A DNA stretch of 64,000 nt, taken from assembly GCF_002940665.1 (NCBI RefSeq), contig NZ_MIGY01000001.1, forward strand, positions 186,001-250,000, written 5' to 3'. The position numbers were made by a program, and so were the translations under genes. Under the pieces are notes generated by a model. The model was not told where the DNA came from. It made no database searches and saw only the letters and a program-made list of their open reading frames with translations. This document shows positions 46,619-57,568 of this stretch, piece after piece (the first letter of the stretch is position 1; each line of letters begins with the position of its first letter). This DNA is from Xanthomonas arboricola. GTDB lineage: Bacteria; Pseudomonadota; Gammaproteobacteria; Xanthomonadales; Xanthomonadaceae.

Positions 46619-47161
46619 TCAGGCCACCAGGGCCTTGGCCACTGCAGCGGTGAAGGCCGGGATGTCGTCGGGCTTGCGACTGGTGATCAGCGCCCCGTCG
46701 ACAACCACCTCCGCATCCTGCCAGCGTGCGCCGGCATTGCGCAGATCGGTCTTGACCGACGACCACGAGGTCACATCGCGGTCGCGAACCAGATCGCTTT
46801 CCACCAGCAGCCACGGGCCGTGGCAGATCGCGGCAACCAGCTTGTCGGCACTGGCAAAGGACTGGATGAACGCAATCGCCTTGGCGTCGCCGCGCAAGGT
46901 GTCGGGGTTGAGCACGCCGCCGGGCAGCACCAGCGCATCGTAGGTGTCGACCTTGGCCTGATCCAGGCTCTGGTCCACCGGCACCGAATCGCCCCAGTCG
47001 GTCTTGTTCCAGGCGCGAATCTGCGCAGCGTCGCCGGGCGCAATCACATCGACCTTGGCGCCCCAGGATTCCAGCAGGCGCTTGGGCTCAATGAGTTCGG
47101 ATTGTTCGAAGCCATCGGTGGCCAGCACTGCGATGGTCTTGCCGGAGAGCGAATACGACAT
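46619..47161 (-). CDS. DJ-1/PfpI family glyoxalase/deglycase-like protein
   Basis: The 180-residue protein has the PfpI fold: IAVLATDGFEQSELIEPKR at the start, ALVLPGGVLNPDTLR and the nucleophile elbow VAAICHGPWLLVES with the active cysteine. Relatives (YhbO, PfpI) act as glyoxalases, deglycases or stress chaperones. An in-frame ATG at 47176 is possible; 47161 matches the family. It stands alone and is convergent with the DUF1439 gene. Confidence 0.88.
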   Translation of the reverse strand: MSYSLSGKTIAVLATDGFEQSELIEPKRLLESWGAKVDVIAPGDAAQIRAWNKTDWGDSVPVDQSLDQAKVDTYDALVLPGGVLNPDTLRGDAKAIAFIQSFASADKLVAAICHGPWLLVESDLVRDRDVTSWSSVKTDLRNAGARWQDAEVVVDGALITSRKPDDIPAFTAAVAKALVA

Positions 47162-47267
47162 GCGGGAATTTCTCATTGAAAAGAAGCCCGCACGCTAGGC
47201 ATGCACCTGTTGCGCATGAGTGAATCGATGTGTGCGCCGCGTCAGTGCGGCAGCCGGATGCGGATGC

Positions 47268-47735
47268 TCAGCGCTTGGGCTGCAGCATCGTGCCGGTGCA
47301 GTTCTTCGACCCGCAGCGGCACGCCCAGATCTTCTTCAAGCGCGGCGTATGCCGCTCGGCCAGGGTGATGCCGTAATTGTAGGTGAGTTCCTCGCCGGCC
47401 TTGATCGCGCGCTTGGCCTCGATGAAGATCTTGTCCTTGCTGCGGTCCTCGCCTTCGGCCTCTTCGATCACCGCTTCGCAGTTGGGATTGCAGCTGTGGT
47501 TGATCCAGCGCGCGACGTTGCCTTCGTAATTGGCATCCAGCACGTAGTCGTCGCTGAGCGTGAACAGGAAGGTGTGGCCGCTCTCCACATCGCCGGTGTC
47601 ATCGGCATCCACTTCCGCGTGCGTGCGCAGGCGCCCCTTGTACTGGATGATGCGCTCGCCTTTGCGGAGCGCGGCGAGGGCGAACATGCCATTGCCGTGG
47701 ATACGTGACTTGCGGGCGGCAACTTTGCGCGACAT
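47268..47735 (-). CDS. SET-domain protein-lysine methyltransferase
   Basis: The 155-residue protein is a complete SET domain, a fold more common in eukaryotes. The S-adenosylmethionine pocket motif RWINHSCNPNCEA (about 77-88) and GEELTYNYG (114-122, catalytic tyrosine) are intact, and a post-SET CxCx4C (Cys139, 141, 146) can bind zinc. The target protein is unknown. A bacterial histone-like protein (such as the HU gene 3.5 kb away) is a possible target but only by speculation. It is divergent from the suf regulator gene. Confidence 0.9.
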   Translation of the reverse strand: MSRKVAARKSRIHGNGMFALAALRKGERIIQYKGRLRTHAEVDADDTGDVESGHTFLFTLSDDYVLDANYEGNVARWINHSCNPNCEAVIEEAEGEDRSKDKIFIEAKRAIKAGEELTYNYGITLAERHTPRLKKIWACRCGSKNCTGTMLQPKR

Positions 47736-47909
47736 GAAGGGGTCCAGTGATGGGGCCGCTCATTGTGACTGCAGCGCGACGATGCGCCAAGCACAAGCGC
47801 ACCAGAAACCGCAACGGCTACTGCTTGCCGGCGGCTGAACCGGGCAGGTGGCCCTGCTCCGGCTGAAAGCGTACAATTTCGGTCCGCTTTAGGATTTATC
47901 GCCTTCCTC

Positions 47910-48368
47910 ATGTTGCGCGTCACCAAACTCACCGATTACGCCACTGTCGTGTTGACCGTCTTGGCAGCGCGCTGCGGTCAGGTGCTCAGCGCCAGCGAAC
48001 TTGCCGAGCAGGCCGGCCTGGAAGCGCCGACCGTGAGCAAGATCCTCAAGCCGCTGTCGCAAGCGGGCCTGGTCGAAGGGCTGCGCGGCGTGCACGGTGG
48101 CTACCGGCTGGCGCGCGCGGCCAGCGAGATCACGCTGGTGGAAATCGTCGAGGCGATGGAAGGCCCGCTGGCGATCACCGAATGCAGCCAGGACCACAGC
48201 CAGTGCGGCATCGCGCAGACATGCGGCGTGCGCTCCAACTGGCGCCTGATCAACGACGTGGTCGGCGATGCATTGCGTCGTGTCACGCTCGCACAGATGT
48301 TGCAGCCCCTCTCTCTCCCTGGCGACGGCCGTCGGCGTTCCATCGCCGCACGCGTCGCGACCACCTGA
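47910..48368 (+). CDS. Rrf2-family Fe-S regulator of the suf operon
   Basis: The 152-residue protein has an Rrf2 winged helix ([46 protein letters not shown]) and three cysteines in [14 protein letters not shown], which should hold an iron-sulfur cluster. It is the first gene of the suf operon and probably represses it when cluster supply is good. The gap to sufB is 16 bases. A TACAAT lies about 35 bases before its ATG. Confidence 0.92.
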   Translation: MLRVTKLTDYATVVLTVLAARCGQVLSASELAEQAGLEAPTVSKILKPLSQAGLVEGLRGVHGGYRLARAASEITLVEIVEAMEGPLAITECSQDHSQCGIAQTCGVRSNWRLINDVVGDALRRVTLAQMLQPLSLPGDGRRRSIAARVATT

Positions 48369-48384
48369 CCCTGTAGGCAGCCCG

Positions 48385-49838
<1,454 letters not shown>

Positions 49839-49842
<4 letters not shown>

Positions 49843-50294
49843 TCAGGCCTTTGCTTCTGCTGCTGGCCTCGGCGCTGCCGACGCTGGCCCTGGCGGCCGC
49901 GCCGGCGCCCGCCCCCAGTTGCTACGACGCCCCCAGCCAGGGCGCGCTGAATCAGTGCGCCGCGAACGAGTTCAAGGACGCCGACGCCCGCCTCAACCGG
50001 ACCTGGAAGGCGATCCAGGCCAAGTACGCCGACAGCCCGTTGTTCCTGGCCAAGCTCAAGCTCGCCCAGCAGCGCTGGCTCGCGTTCCGCGACGCCGAGC
50101 TGGAGGCCCGGATGCCGCTCACCGCGCACGCCGATCCCACCGCCGAATACGGCTCGGTCTATCCGATGTGCGTCGGCCAGATCGAGGCCGAGCTGACCCT
50201 GCAGCGCGTGAAGCAGCTGCAGGCCTGGCTTGACGGCGTCGAGGAAGGCGAGATGTGCGCCGGTTCCATTAAAAATTCTGCGGAAGTGAAGTGA
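49839..50294 (+). CDS. LprI/DUF1311-like secreted protein inside the suf operon
   Basis: The 151-residue protein has a signal peptide ([20 protein letters not shown]) and a lysozyme-inhibitor LprI/DUF1311-type domain: [45 protein letters not shown], and a late [17 protein letters not shown]. Four cysteines suggest disulfides in the periplasm. Its ATG overlaps the sufB stop by four bases, and sufC starts one base after its stop, so it is translated from the suf mRNA. A periplasmic protein inside a cytosolic cluster-assembly operon is unexpected. Confidence 0.88.
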
Positions 50295-50295
50295 C

Positions 50296-51060
50296 ATGCT
50301 GACCATCGAAAACCTCCACGCCAGCATTGCCGGCAAAGATATCCTCAAGGGCTTGTCGCTGGACATCCAGCCGGGTCAGGTGCACGCCATCATGGGGCCC
50401 AATGGCGCAGGCAAATCCACGCTGGGCAATGTGCTGGCCGGGCGCGACGGTTATGACGTCAGCGCCGGCACCGTGCAGTTCGAAGGCAAGGACCTGCTCG
50501 ACCTGTCGCCGGAAGAACGCGCGGCAGCCGGCCTGTTCCTGGCCTTCCAGTACCCGGTGGAAATCCCCGGTGTCAACAACACCTACTTCCTGCGCGCCGC
50601 CCTCAATGCGCAGCGCAAGGCGCGTGGCGAGGACGAGCTGGACTCGATGCAGTTCCTCAAGCTGGTGCGGCAGAAGCTGGCCGTGCTGCATCTGAAGGAC
50701 GAGCTGCTGCATCGCGGCGTCAACGAAGGGTTCTCCGGTGGCGAAAAGAAGCGCAACGAGATCTTCCAGCTGGCCGTGCTCGAACCCAAGCTCGCCATCC
50801 TGGACGAGACCGATTCGGGCCTGGACATCGATGCGCTCAAGAGCGTGGCCGACGGCGTCAACGCGCTGCGCTCGCCGGAGCGTTCGTTCCTGGTGATCAC
50901 CCACTATCAGCGCCTGCTCGACTACATCACCCCGGATGTGGTGCATGTGCTGGCCGAGGGGCGCATCGTGCAGAGCGGCGGCCCGGAACTGGCGCTGGAG
51001 CTGGAAAAGCACGGCTACCACTTCCTCAAGGACCGCGTGGTACCCGAGGCGGCTGCCTGA
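50296..51060 (+). CDS. sufC: Fe-S cluster assembly ATPase SufC
   Basis: The 254-residue ATPase drives the SufBC2D complex. It has Walker A IMGPNGAGKSTLGNVLAG, the Q-loop AFQYPVEIPGVNN, signature FSGGEKKRNE and Walker B LAILDETDSGLDIDAL. It starts one base after the LprI-like gene and its stop overlaps the sufD start by one base (TGATG). Confidence 0.97.
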   Translation: MLTIENLHASIAGKDILKGLSLDIQPGQVHAIMGPNGAGKSTLGNVLAGRDGYDVSAGTVQFEGKDLLDLSPEERAAAGLFLAFQYPVEIPGVNNTYFLRAALNAQRKARGEDELDSMQFLKLVRQKLAVLHLKDELLHRGVNEGFSGGEKKRNEIFQLAVLEPKLAILDETDSGLDIDALKSVADGVNALRSPERSFLVITHYQRLLDYITPDVVHVLAEGRIVQSGGPELALELEKHGYHFLKDRVVPEAAA

Positions 51061-52322
51061 TGAGCGCCCTGCTGGATTCCCTCGCCCGCGGCTTCAAGGG
51101 CAACGACGCGCGTCGGGTCGAACTCGATGCCGCGCTGCAGACCGGCCTGCCCGGTCCGCGCGCCGAAGCCTGGAAGTACACCTCGCTGCGGCAACTGGAG
51201 CGGCGCAGTTTCCAGCCCGCGCCGCTGGTGCCGACGTTGATCGATGCGGCGCTGCTGGACGAGATCCCATCGCCGCGGCTGGTGTTCGTCAACGGCCGCC
51301 CGTCCGACGCATTGAGCGAGCTGTCGACGCTGCCGGACGGCGTGCGGCTGGACACCTTGTCCGCGTCGCTTGCCGCAGGCGACGGTGCCCAGCAATTGCT
51401 TGGTCGCCGTTTCGAAGGCAGCGATGAAATCTTTGCGCGCCTCAATGCCGCGCTTGCCGACGAAGGCGTGCTGGTGCACGTGCAGGAAGGCGCGCAGATC
51501 GAGGCGCCGCTGCACCTGGTCTTTATCGGCGCGGCCGCCGAGCACGACCTGTCCTGGCATCACCGCCACCTGATCGAACTGCGCGCCGGCGCTGCGCTGA
51601 ATGTGGTCGAGCATCACCTGCATGTCGGCGATGCCGCGCATCTGCACAACAGCCTGATGCATGTCCATCTGGCCCAGGATGCGGTGCTGTCGCATGCCCG
51701 CGTGCAGGCCGGCAGTGCGCACGCAACGGCGCTGCTGCGGACCGATGCGGTGCTGGCGCGCAATGCGCGCTACCAGCGCGTGGATCTGGAACTGGGTGCC
51801 CACCTGTCGCGCCACGAGCTCAACGTGCGCCTGGAAGGCAACAACGCCCAACTGATCGCCAATGGCGTGCTGCTCGGCAACGGCCGCCGCCATGTCGATA
51901 CACGTCTGGGCATCGCGCACATCGCACGCGACACCACCTGCGAGCTGGTCTGGCGCGGCGTGGGCGCCGATCGCAGCCGAGTGGTCTTCCACGGCGGCAT
52001 CAACATCCGTCCCGGTGCAGACGGCACCGATGCGCGACTGTCGAACAAGAATCTGCTGCTGTCGGCCAATGCCGAGATCGATACCCAGCCGGTGCTGGTG
52101 ATCGATGCCGAGGAAGTACAGGCCGCGCATGGCGCAACCGTCGGTCAGCTCGACGACAACGCCTTGTTCTATCTGCGCTCGCGCGGTCTGCCGCAGGCCC
52201 AGGCGCAGCGCTTGTTGAGCGCCGCGTTCTGCCACGAGCCGCTGCGCGTACTGCCCGCAGCGCTGAGTGCGGTACTGGCGCTGCAGCTGGACCGCGCACT
52301 GACCTCGGCAGGCGTGGCATGA
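51060..52322 (+). CDS. sufD: Fe-S cluster scaffold subunit SufD
   Basis: The 420-residue scaffold partner of SufB has KYTSLRQLERRSFQP at the start, a beta-helix core and the C-terminal AHGATVGQLDDNALFYLRSRG with the key histidine. Its stop overlaps the sufS start by four bases (ATGA). Confidence 0.93.
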   Translation: MSALLDSLARGFKGNDARRVELDAALQTGLPGPRAEAWKYTSLRQLERRSFQPAPLVPTLIDAALLDEIPSPRLVFVNGRPSDALSELSTLPDGVRLDTLSASLAAGDGAQQLLGRRFEGSDEIFARLNAALADEGVLVHVQEGAQIEAPLHLVFIGAAAEHDLSWHHRHLIELRAGAALNVVEHHLHVGDAAHLHNSLMHVHLAQDAVLSHARVQAGSAHATALLRTDAVLARNARYQRVDLELGAHLSRHELNVRLEGNNAQLIANGVLLGNGRRHVDTRLGIAHIARDTTCELVWRGVGADRSRVVFHGGINIRPGADGTDARLSNKNLLLSANAEIDTQPVLVIDAEEVQAAHGATVGQLDDNALFYLRSRGLPQAQAQRLLSAAFCHEPLRVLPAALSAVLALQLDRALTSAGVA

Positions 52323-53563
52323 GCGCACCCGCCGTCACGCACCTCGCCGCGCCGGATTGGGAACGCGTGCGCTCGGATTTCCCGTTGTTGATGCGGCAGG
52401 TGCACGGCAAGCCGCTGATCTATTTCGACAACGCCAACACCGGGCAGAAGCCGCTGCAGGTCATCGCCGCGACCGACGAGTTCTATCGTCGTCAGAACGC
52501 CAATGTGAGCCGCGCGGTGCATGCGCTGGGCACCGAAGCCACCGACGCATTCGAGGGCGCGCGCAGCAAGCTTGCACGGTTTCTCAACGTACGCACCGAC
52601 GAGCTGGTGCTGTGCAGCGGTACGACCTTTGCGATCAATCTGGTCGCCTATTCCTGGGCGCTGCCGCGCCTGGGTAGCGGCGATGTGATCCTGATCTCGC
52701 GCATGGAGCACCACGCCAACATCGTGCCGTGGCAGTTGGTGGCGCAACGCACCGGCGCCACCATTCGCGTGGCGGAAATCACGCCGGACGGCGCGCTGGA
52801 TCTGGACGCCTTGCGCACGGCGATGACGCCGGAGGTCAAGCTGCTGGCGATCACGCATGTGTCCAACGTGCTGGGTACGGTCAATCCGGTGCGCGAGATC
52901 TGCCGCGAGGCGCGCAAGCGCGGCATCGTCACCGTGGTGGACGGTTCGCAGGCCGCGCCGCATCGGCGTATCGACGTGGCCGGCATCGGCTGCGATTTCT
53001 ACGCCATCACCGGCCACAAGATGTGTGGGCCCACCGGTACCGGCGCGCTGTGGGCACGGCGCGAGCACCTGCAGGCGATGCCACCGTTTCTGGGCGGCGG
53101 CGAGATGATCAAGGAAGTCAGTTTCGAGGGCACCGTGTTCAACGATGCCCCGCACAAGTTCGAAGCCGGCACGCCCAACATCGCCGGTTTCATCGGCCTG
53201 GGCTCCGCAGTCGACTACCTGGAATCGATCGGGTTGGCGCATGTGGAAGCGCGCGAGGCCGAGCTGCTGGCGCATTTCACCGAGGAGCTGCAGCGCATCG
53301 ACGGCCTGCGCATCTTCGGCACCACACCGGACAAGGCCGCCGTGGTGTCGTTCCTGATCGAAGGCGCGCATGCTCATGACTTGGCCACCCTGCTCGACCT
53401 GGAAGGGATCGCGATCCGCTCGGGTCAGCACTGCGCGCATCCGCTGCTGCAGTACTACGGCGTCGCCGCCACCTGCCGCGCCTCGCTGGCGTTCTACAAC
53501 ACGCATGACGAGATCGAGCGCTTTGTTGCTGCGTTGGTGAAGGTGCGTCGGTTGCTGGGTTGA
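52319..53563 (+). CDS. sufS: Cysteine desulfurase SufS
   Basis: SufS takes sulfur from cysteine for the scaffold, using PLP. The 414-residue protein has LIYFDNANTGQKP, RMEHHANIVPWQ, VDGSQAAPHRRID, the PLP lysine in YAITGHKMCGPTGTG, and the active cysteine in IRSGQHCAHPLLQ. No SufE or SufU gene is in the window, so the sulfur-transfer partner must lie elsewhere. Confidence 0.96.
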   Translation: MSAPAVTHLAAPDWERVRSDFPLLMRQVHGKPLIYFDNANTGQKPLQVIAATDEFYRRQNANVSRAVHALGTEATDAFEGARSKLARFLNVRTDELVLCSGTTFAINLVAYSWALPRLGSGDVILISRMEHHANIVPWQLVAQRTGATIRVAEITPDGALDLDALRTAMTPEVKLLAITHVSNVLGTVNPVREICREARKRGIVTVVDGSQAAPHRRIDVAGIGCDFYAITGHKMCGPTGTGALWARREHLQAMPPFLGGGEMIKEVSFEGTVFNDAPHKFEAGTPNIAGFIGLGSAVDYLESIGLAHVEAREAELLAHFTEELQRIDGLRIFGTTPDKAAVVSFLIEGAHAHDLATLLDLEGIAIRSGQHCAHPLLQYYGVAATCRASLAFYNTHDEIERFVAALVKVRRLLG

Positions 53564-53567
53564 CGGC

Positions 53568-53756
53568 GGGGGATTGGAGATTCGGCATTGGGGATTCGGA
53601 AGACCCCTTCGCTACCCTGCAGCGCGTGCGCCAGACCTCCTTGCGTTGGCGCACGTGCCCATGGCAAGACTCAGCGCAACACCCCAATCCGGGCACCCGA
53701 CACGGCGCAAGAAACAGCGTTCTTGCGCTTTTACGAATCCCAATCCCGACTCCCGC
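53568..53756. repeat. GATTCGGG-type inverted repeat pair after sufS
   Basis: GGGGGATTGGAGATTCGG and CATTGGGGATTCGG at 53568-53600, and the complementary CGAATCCCAATCCCGACTCC at 53734-53756. The pair brackets the suf terminator and ends just before the GNAT gene. This is the same family as the array between pilT and pilU. Confidence 0.7.
53705..53732 (+). terminator. Intrinsic terminator of the suf operon
   Basis: GCGCAAGAA-ACAGCG-TTCTTGCGC is a perfect nine-pair stem followed by TTTT, 142 bases after the sufS stop and 38 before the GNAT gene. Confidence 0.85.
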
Positions 53757-53769
53757 TAAACTGCACCCC

Positions 53770-54309
53770 ATGCAGACCACCACCTTCCGAACCGCCACCG
53801 TCGACGACATCGACGCCCTTGTCTCGCTGGTGACCTCGGCCTATCGCGGTGATGTCAGTCGCGTTGGCTGGACCACCGAGGCCGACTTTCTGGACGGCGC
53901 GCGGATCGATCCTGCGGTGCTGCGCGAGGACCTGTTGCGCGATCGCAGCCTGGTGCTGCTGGTCGAGCAGGACGGGCGCCTGCTGGCCTGTGCGCATATC
54001 GCCGACGACCACGGTGCCGGCTACTTCGGCATGTTTGCGGTGGACCCCTCGCTACAGGGCGGCGGGCTGGGCAAGACGCTGCTGGCCGAGGCCGAGCGTA
54101 TCGCCTACAGCGAGTGGCAGCTGCCGGTGATGCGGATGACGGTGATCGACATCCGCGACGAGCTGATTGCGTTTTACCAGCGGCGCGGCTATCGCCGCAC
54201 CGGCATCACCAAACCGTTCCCGTATGGCGACGAGCGGTTCGGTGTGCCGCTGCGCCAGGACCTGCGCTTCGAGGTACTGGAAAAACCGCTCGGCGGCGCA
54301 GCGCTGTGA
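53770..54309 (+). CDS. GNAT family N-acetyltransferase
   Basis: The 179-residue protein has the GNAT acetyl-CoA motif VDPSLQGGGLGKTLLAEAER and a late FYQRRGYRRTGITKPFPYG. The substrate is unknown. It begins just past the suf terminator and its stop overlaps the Rieske gene start by four bases, so these two are cotranscribed. Confidence 0.9.
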   Translation: MQTTTFRTATVDDIDALVSLVTSAYRGDVSRVGWTTEADFLDGARIDPAVLREDLLRDRSLVLLVEQDGRLLACAHIADDHGAGYFGMFAVDPSLQGGGLGKTLLAEAERIAYSEWQLPVMRMTVIDIRDELIAFYQRRGYRRTGITKPFPYGDERFGVPLRQDLRFEVLEKPLGGAAL

Positions 54310-54635
54310 ACCAGGCCTGGACCTTCGTCTGCGCCAGCGAGGCGCTGCTGCCCGGCGAGCTGCAGACCGTCTGGGACGAGGTGACCGATACCCCGATCGT
54401 GATCTTCAACCTCGACGGCGAGTTGTATGCGCTGGAAGACCGCTGTAGCCACGAAGACTATGAATTGTCGCCGGGCGCGTTCGACACCGCAGAAGGCAGC
54501 ATCGAGTGCCTGCTGCACAGCGCGCGCTTCGACATCCGCGACGGCCGCCCGCTCTGTGCGCCGGCCTACACCGCGGTGCCCAAATTCCCGGTCAAGCGCG
54601 AACACGGCGGCATCTGGACCCGCGACGACCGCTGA
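54306..54635 (+). CDS. Rieske-type [2Fe-2S] ferredoxin
   Basis: The 109-residue protein has both Rieske boxes: CSHEDYELSPG with Cys-x-His, and CLLHSARFDIRDG with Cys-x2-His. It is a soluble NirD/biphenyl-ferredoxin-like protein that probably passes electrons to an unknown partner. It starts with GTG overlapping the GNAT stop. Nearness to suf is suggestive but not proof of a link. Confidence 0.9.
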   Translation: MNQAWTFVCASEALLPGELQTVWDEVTDTPIVIFNLDGELYALEDRCSHEDYELSPGAFDTAEGSIECLLHSARFDIRDGRPLCAPAYTAVPKFPVKREHGGIWTRDDR

Positions 54636-55201
54636 CAACCGCCGGATCCGTGCGTGACACGACACCCTTGAGCGGAGACCACCCGAGGCTCTGATCCGAA
54701 GTCTCGGCCCCGGCCGCACGCCCCCCCCTGGCATCTGCGGATCTGCAGCCTGCCTGAGAAGAGGCGCTGCGCCATCAACGAGCTCGACCAGCCCGATGGC
54801 GGCACGTGGGCATCTTGCCAGGGCGCATACATGCCAAGGTCCCTGCGACCTCAGATCGATGGCGCAAGGCCTGACGCTCCGGGCAGCGTGGTTGCCTCGA
54901 TGTGTGGCGCCAGACGACAATCATTGCAAAGAAGAATGATTTTCATTTAAGATCTCAGCCCTTCAGGCCTTCTTAACAACTGGCCTGCCCTGCGATCCCA
55001 TGCGCCCAATTCTGCTCGGCACTTCCTTCCTGACCTTGCCTCGTTTGCGCCCCGCTGCGCAGCGCCGGTGCGTGGCCGGAAACTGGTCGGGTCAATTGGC
55101 CGCCTCGGGCTAGCGGGCGCGCATTTTCCGATCTGCCTTCCCATCCGCATCCGCCGAGCCATCGCCAGGCAGGAGCCTCGCTTTCCTCTTCGAGACGCCT
55201 C
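54636..55201. other. Gap and long leader before the siderophore receptor
   Basis: No gene is supported. It has a run of eight C at 54721 and the promoter/Fur site at 54924-54953. From the predicted start site the leader of the receptor mRNA is about 240 bases long. I see no known riboswitch in it. Confidence 0.45.
54924..54953 (+). promoter_or_regulatory. Candidate promoter overlapped by a Fur box
   Basis: TTGCAA and TAAGAT with an 18-base spacer. Within the spacer lies AATGAT-T-TTCATT (54935-54947), matching 11 of 13 core positions of the Fur consensus AATGATAATCATT. Iron-loaded Fur bound here would block the promoter, so the receptor should be on in iron shortage. Confidence 0.65.
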
Positions 55202-57520
55202 ATGACTCCCAGGATTTCCCCGCTCACCTCGGCCGTGCTGCTGACGCTGTCCGCTCCTGCCTTCGCCCAGCCTGGCGATGCGCCGGCACCTCCGGGCGCG
55301 GTCGATCTGGACGCCATCCGGGTGCAACAGGAACGCGCGCAGAAGCCATCCTCGCCCAAGTACACCGAGGTGCTGCGCGACACGCCGCAGACGATCACCG
55401 TGGTCACCAAGCAGACCATGGACCAGCAGAACCTGCTGTCGCTGCGCGACGTGCTCAGCACCCTGCCCGGCATCACCTTTGGCGCGGGCGAAGGCGGCGG
55501 CGGCTACGGCGACAGCATCAACCTGCGCGGCTTCACCGCCAGCAGCGACATCACCACCGATGGCGTGCGTGACAGCGCGCAATACAGCCGCAGCGACATC
55601 TTCAACCTGGAAGCGGTGGAACTGATCAACGGCGCCAATTCGGCGATGTCCGGCGCCGGCTCGGTCGGCGGCAACATCAATCTGGTCACCAAGACCGCCG
55701 GCCAGGGCGACTTCACCAATGTGGTGGTCGGCGGCGGCAGCGATCGCTATGGACGGCTGACCGCCGACAGCAATCACGACTTCGAGAACGGCACCGCCGT
55801 GCGCCTGAACGCGATGGGCCACACCCAGGACGTGCCGGGGCGTAACGAGGAATTCCGTCACCGCTGGGGCTTTGCGCCGTCGGTGGCGTTCGGCCTGGGC
55901 TCGGATACCCGCTTCACCCTGAGCTACCTGCACCAGCACGACAACAACCTGCCGCAGTACGGCGTGCCGTTCGCGCTCAGTCCGTTCAACGACGGCCCGC
56001 TGCCGGGCGTGGACCCGGAAACCTTCTTCGGTTACCGCAACACCTCGCGTCAGGAAATCGACGTGGACATGCTGACCGGCGTGCTGGAAATGGATTTCGA
56101 CGACAACGTCAAACTGCGCAGTCTGGCGCGCGTGCAGCGCGTCGACCAGACCACCAACGCCACCGCACTGCAGGGCACCTGGTGCCTGCCCAACGGCACC
56201 GACCCGTACACCGGCCGCGCCTGCGTCGGCCAGCCAGCGGCGAGCTGGAATCCCAACAGCGGCCCGCGTGGCCTGGTCCGCGAGACGGAGAACTTCATCG
56301 CGCACAGCCAGACCGACCTGACCGCCACCCTGCACACCGGCGCCATCGAGCATCGCGTGGTCGCAGGCGTAGCCTTCAGCAAGGAAGACTTCGAACTCGA
56401 TAGCGGCACCACCTTCCGCAATGCCGACGGCTCCGCCACCGGCATCACCTATCCGCTGCAGTCCTTCGACAATCCGTACAACATCTGGACCGGCCCGCAG
56501 AATTACGTCCGCACCGGGCGCAGCAAGGGCAGCCTGACCAATCAGGCGGTGTACCTGTTCGACACGCTGCAGTTCAACGAACACTGGATGCTCAACCTGG
56601 GCGGCCGCTACGAACACAACGAAGGCGACAGCACCACCTACACCGTCAACGCCGCCGGCAACGTCACCGGCGTGAGCGCGGGCTTCCCGGCCGGCAGCGA
56701 GGAGGACCTGTTCTCGTATCGCGCCGGCCTGGTATTCAAGCCGGTGGAGAACGCCAGCCTGTATCTGTCCTACGCCAACAGCAAGACGCCGTCCAAGGCC
56801 TCGGTCAACGGCTCGTGCACGCCGATCGCCACGGCCACCGCCGGCGCCAACTGCAATGTCGAGCCCGAAACGGCGGTCAACATCGAACTGGGCGGCAAGT
56901 GGGACGTGCTGGACCAGCGTCTGGCACTGACCGCTGCGCTGTTCCGCAACGAGCGCGAAAACTACAAGGTCAACAGCGGCGATCCGCTGATCCCCGAGCA
57001 GGTGCTGGACGGCAAGGCCCGCGTGGACGGCATCGCGCTTGGCGCCGCCGGTTACCTGACCGACCGCTGGTCGATCTTCGCCAACTACACCTTCCTGGAC
57101 AGCGAAGTGCTGCAGAGCGTGTCCAACCGCACCGAGAGCCTCACCGGAGACCCGGTGGCCGGACGCGCGCTGGTGCAGACCCCGCGCAATGCCGGCAATA
57201 TCTGGACCACCTATACGCTCAACCAGTGGACCTTCGGCTACGGCGTCACCTACCAGGGCGGTTTCTATCCCAACAACGCCTCGGCTGCGGCCTATCTCAA
57301 GACCGACGACTACTGGGTGCACCGCGCAATGGTCGGCCTGCGCGTCAACGACTGGCTCAGCCTGCAGTTGAACGTCAACAACCTGTTCGACGAGGAGTAC
57401 TACACCAGCGTGCGCAACAACCTCACCGTCAATGCGGCCGGCACGGTCACTGCCGGCAATGGCTGGGCGCTTCCGGGCGAAGGCCGCTCGGCGGTGTTGA
57501 GCGCCACCTTCAGTTTCTGA
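55202..57520 (+). CDS. TonB-dependent siderophore receptor, Fiu/PiuA-like
   Basis: The 772-residue outer-membrane protein imports a ferric siderophore, probably a catecholate. It has a signal peptide (cleavage at about residue 22), a plug domain (RDTPQTITVVTKQTMDQQ, LSTLPGITFGAGEGGGGYGD, INLRGFTASSDITTDGVRD) and a 22-strand barrel ending AVLSATFSF with the C-terminal phenylalanine. The order with piuC downstream is that of PiuA/Fiu systems. A Fur box precedes it. Confidence 0.93.
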   Translation: MTPRISPLTSAVLLTLSAPAFAQPGDAPAPPGAVDLDAIRVQQERAQKPSSPKYTEVLRDTPQTITVVTKQTMDQQNLLSLRDVLSTLPGITFGAGEGGGGYGDSINLRGFTASSDITTDGVRDSAQYSRSDIFNLEAVELINGANSAMSGAGSVGGNINLVTKTAGQGDFTNVVVGGGSDRYGRLTADSNHDFENGTAVRLNAMGHTQDVPGRNEEFRHRWGFAPSVAFGLGSDTRFTLSYLHQHDNNLPQYGVPFALSPFNDGPLPGVDPETFFGYRNTSRQEIDVDMLTGVLEMDFDDNVKLRSLARVQRVDQTTNATALQGTWCLPNGTDPYTGRACVGQPAASWNPNSGPRGLVRETENFIAHSQTDLTATLHTGAIEHRVVAGVAFSKEDFELDSGTTFRNADGSATGITYPLQSFDNPYNIWTGPQNYVRTGRSKGSLTNQAVYLFDTLQFNEHWMLNLGGRYEHNEGDSTTYTVNAAGNVTGVSAGFPAGSEEDLFSYRAGLVFKPVENASLYLSYANSKTPSKASVNGSCTPIATATAGANCNVEPETAVNIELGGKWDVLDQRLALTAALFRNERENYKVNSGDPLIPEQVLDGKARVDGIALGAAGYLTDRWSIFANYTFLDSEVLQSVSNRTESLTGDPVAGRALVQTPRNAGNIWTTYTLNQWTFGYGVTYQGGFYPNNASAAAYLKTDDYWVHRAMVGLRVNDWLSLQLNVNNLFDEEYYTSVRNNLTVNAAGTVTAGNGWALPGEGRSAVLSATFSF

Positions 57521-57568
57521 CCCACTGGCACGCCGTCCGCACAACGCGGGCGGCGTGGAGACCACCGC

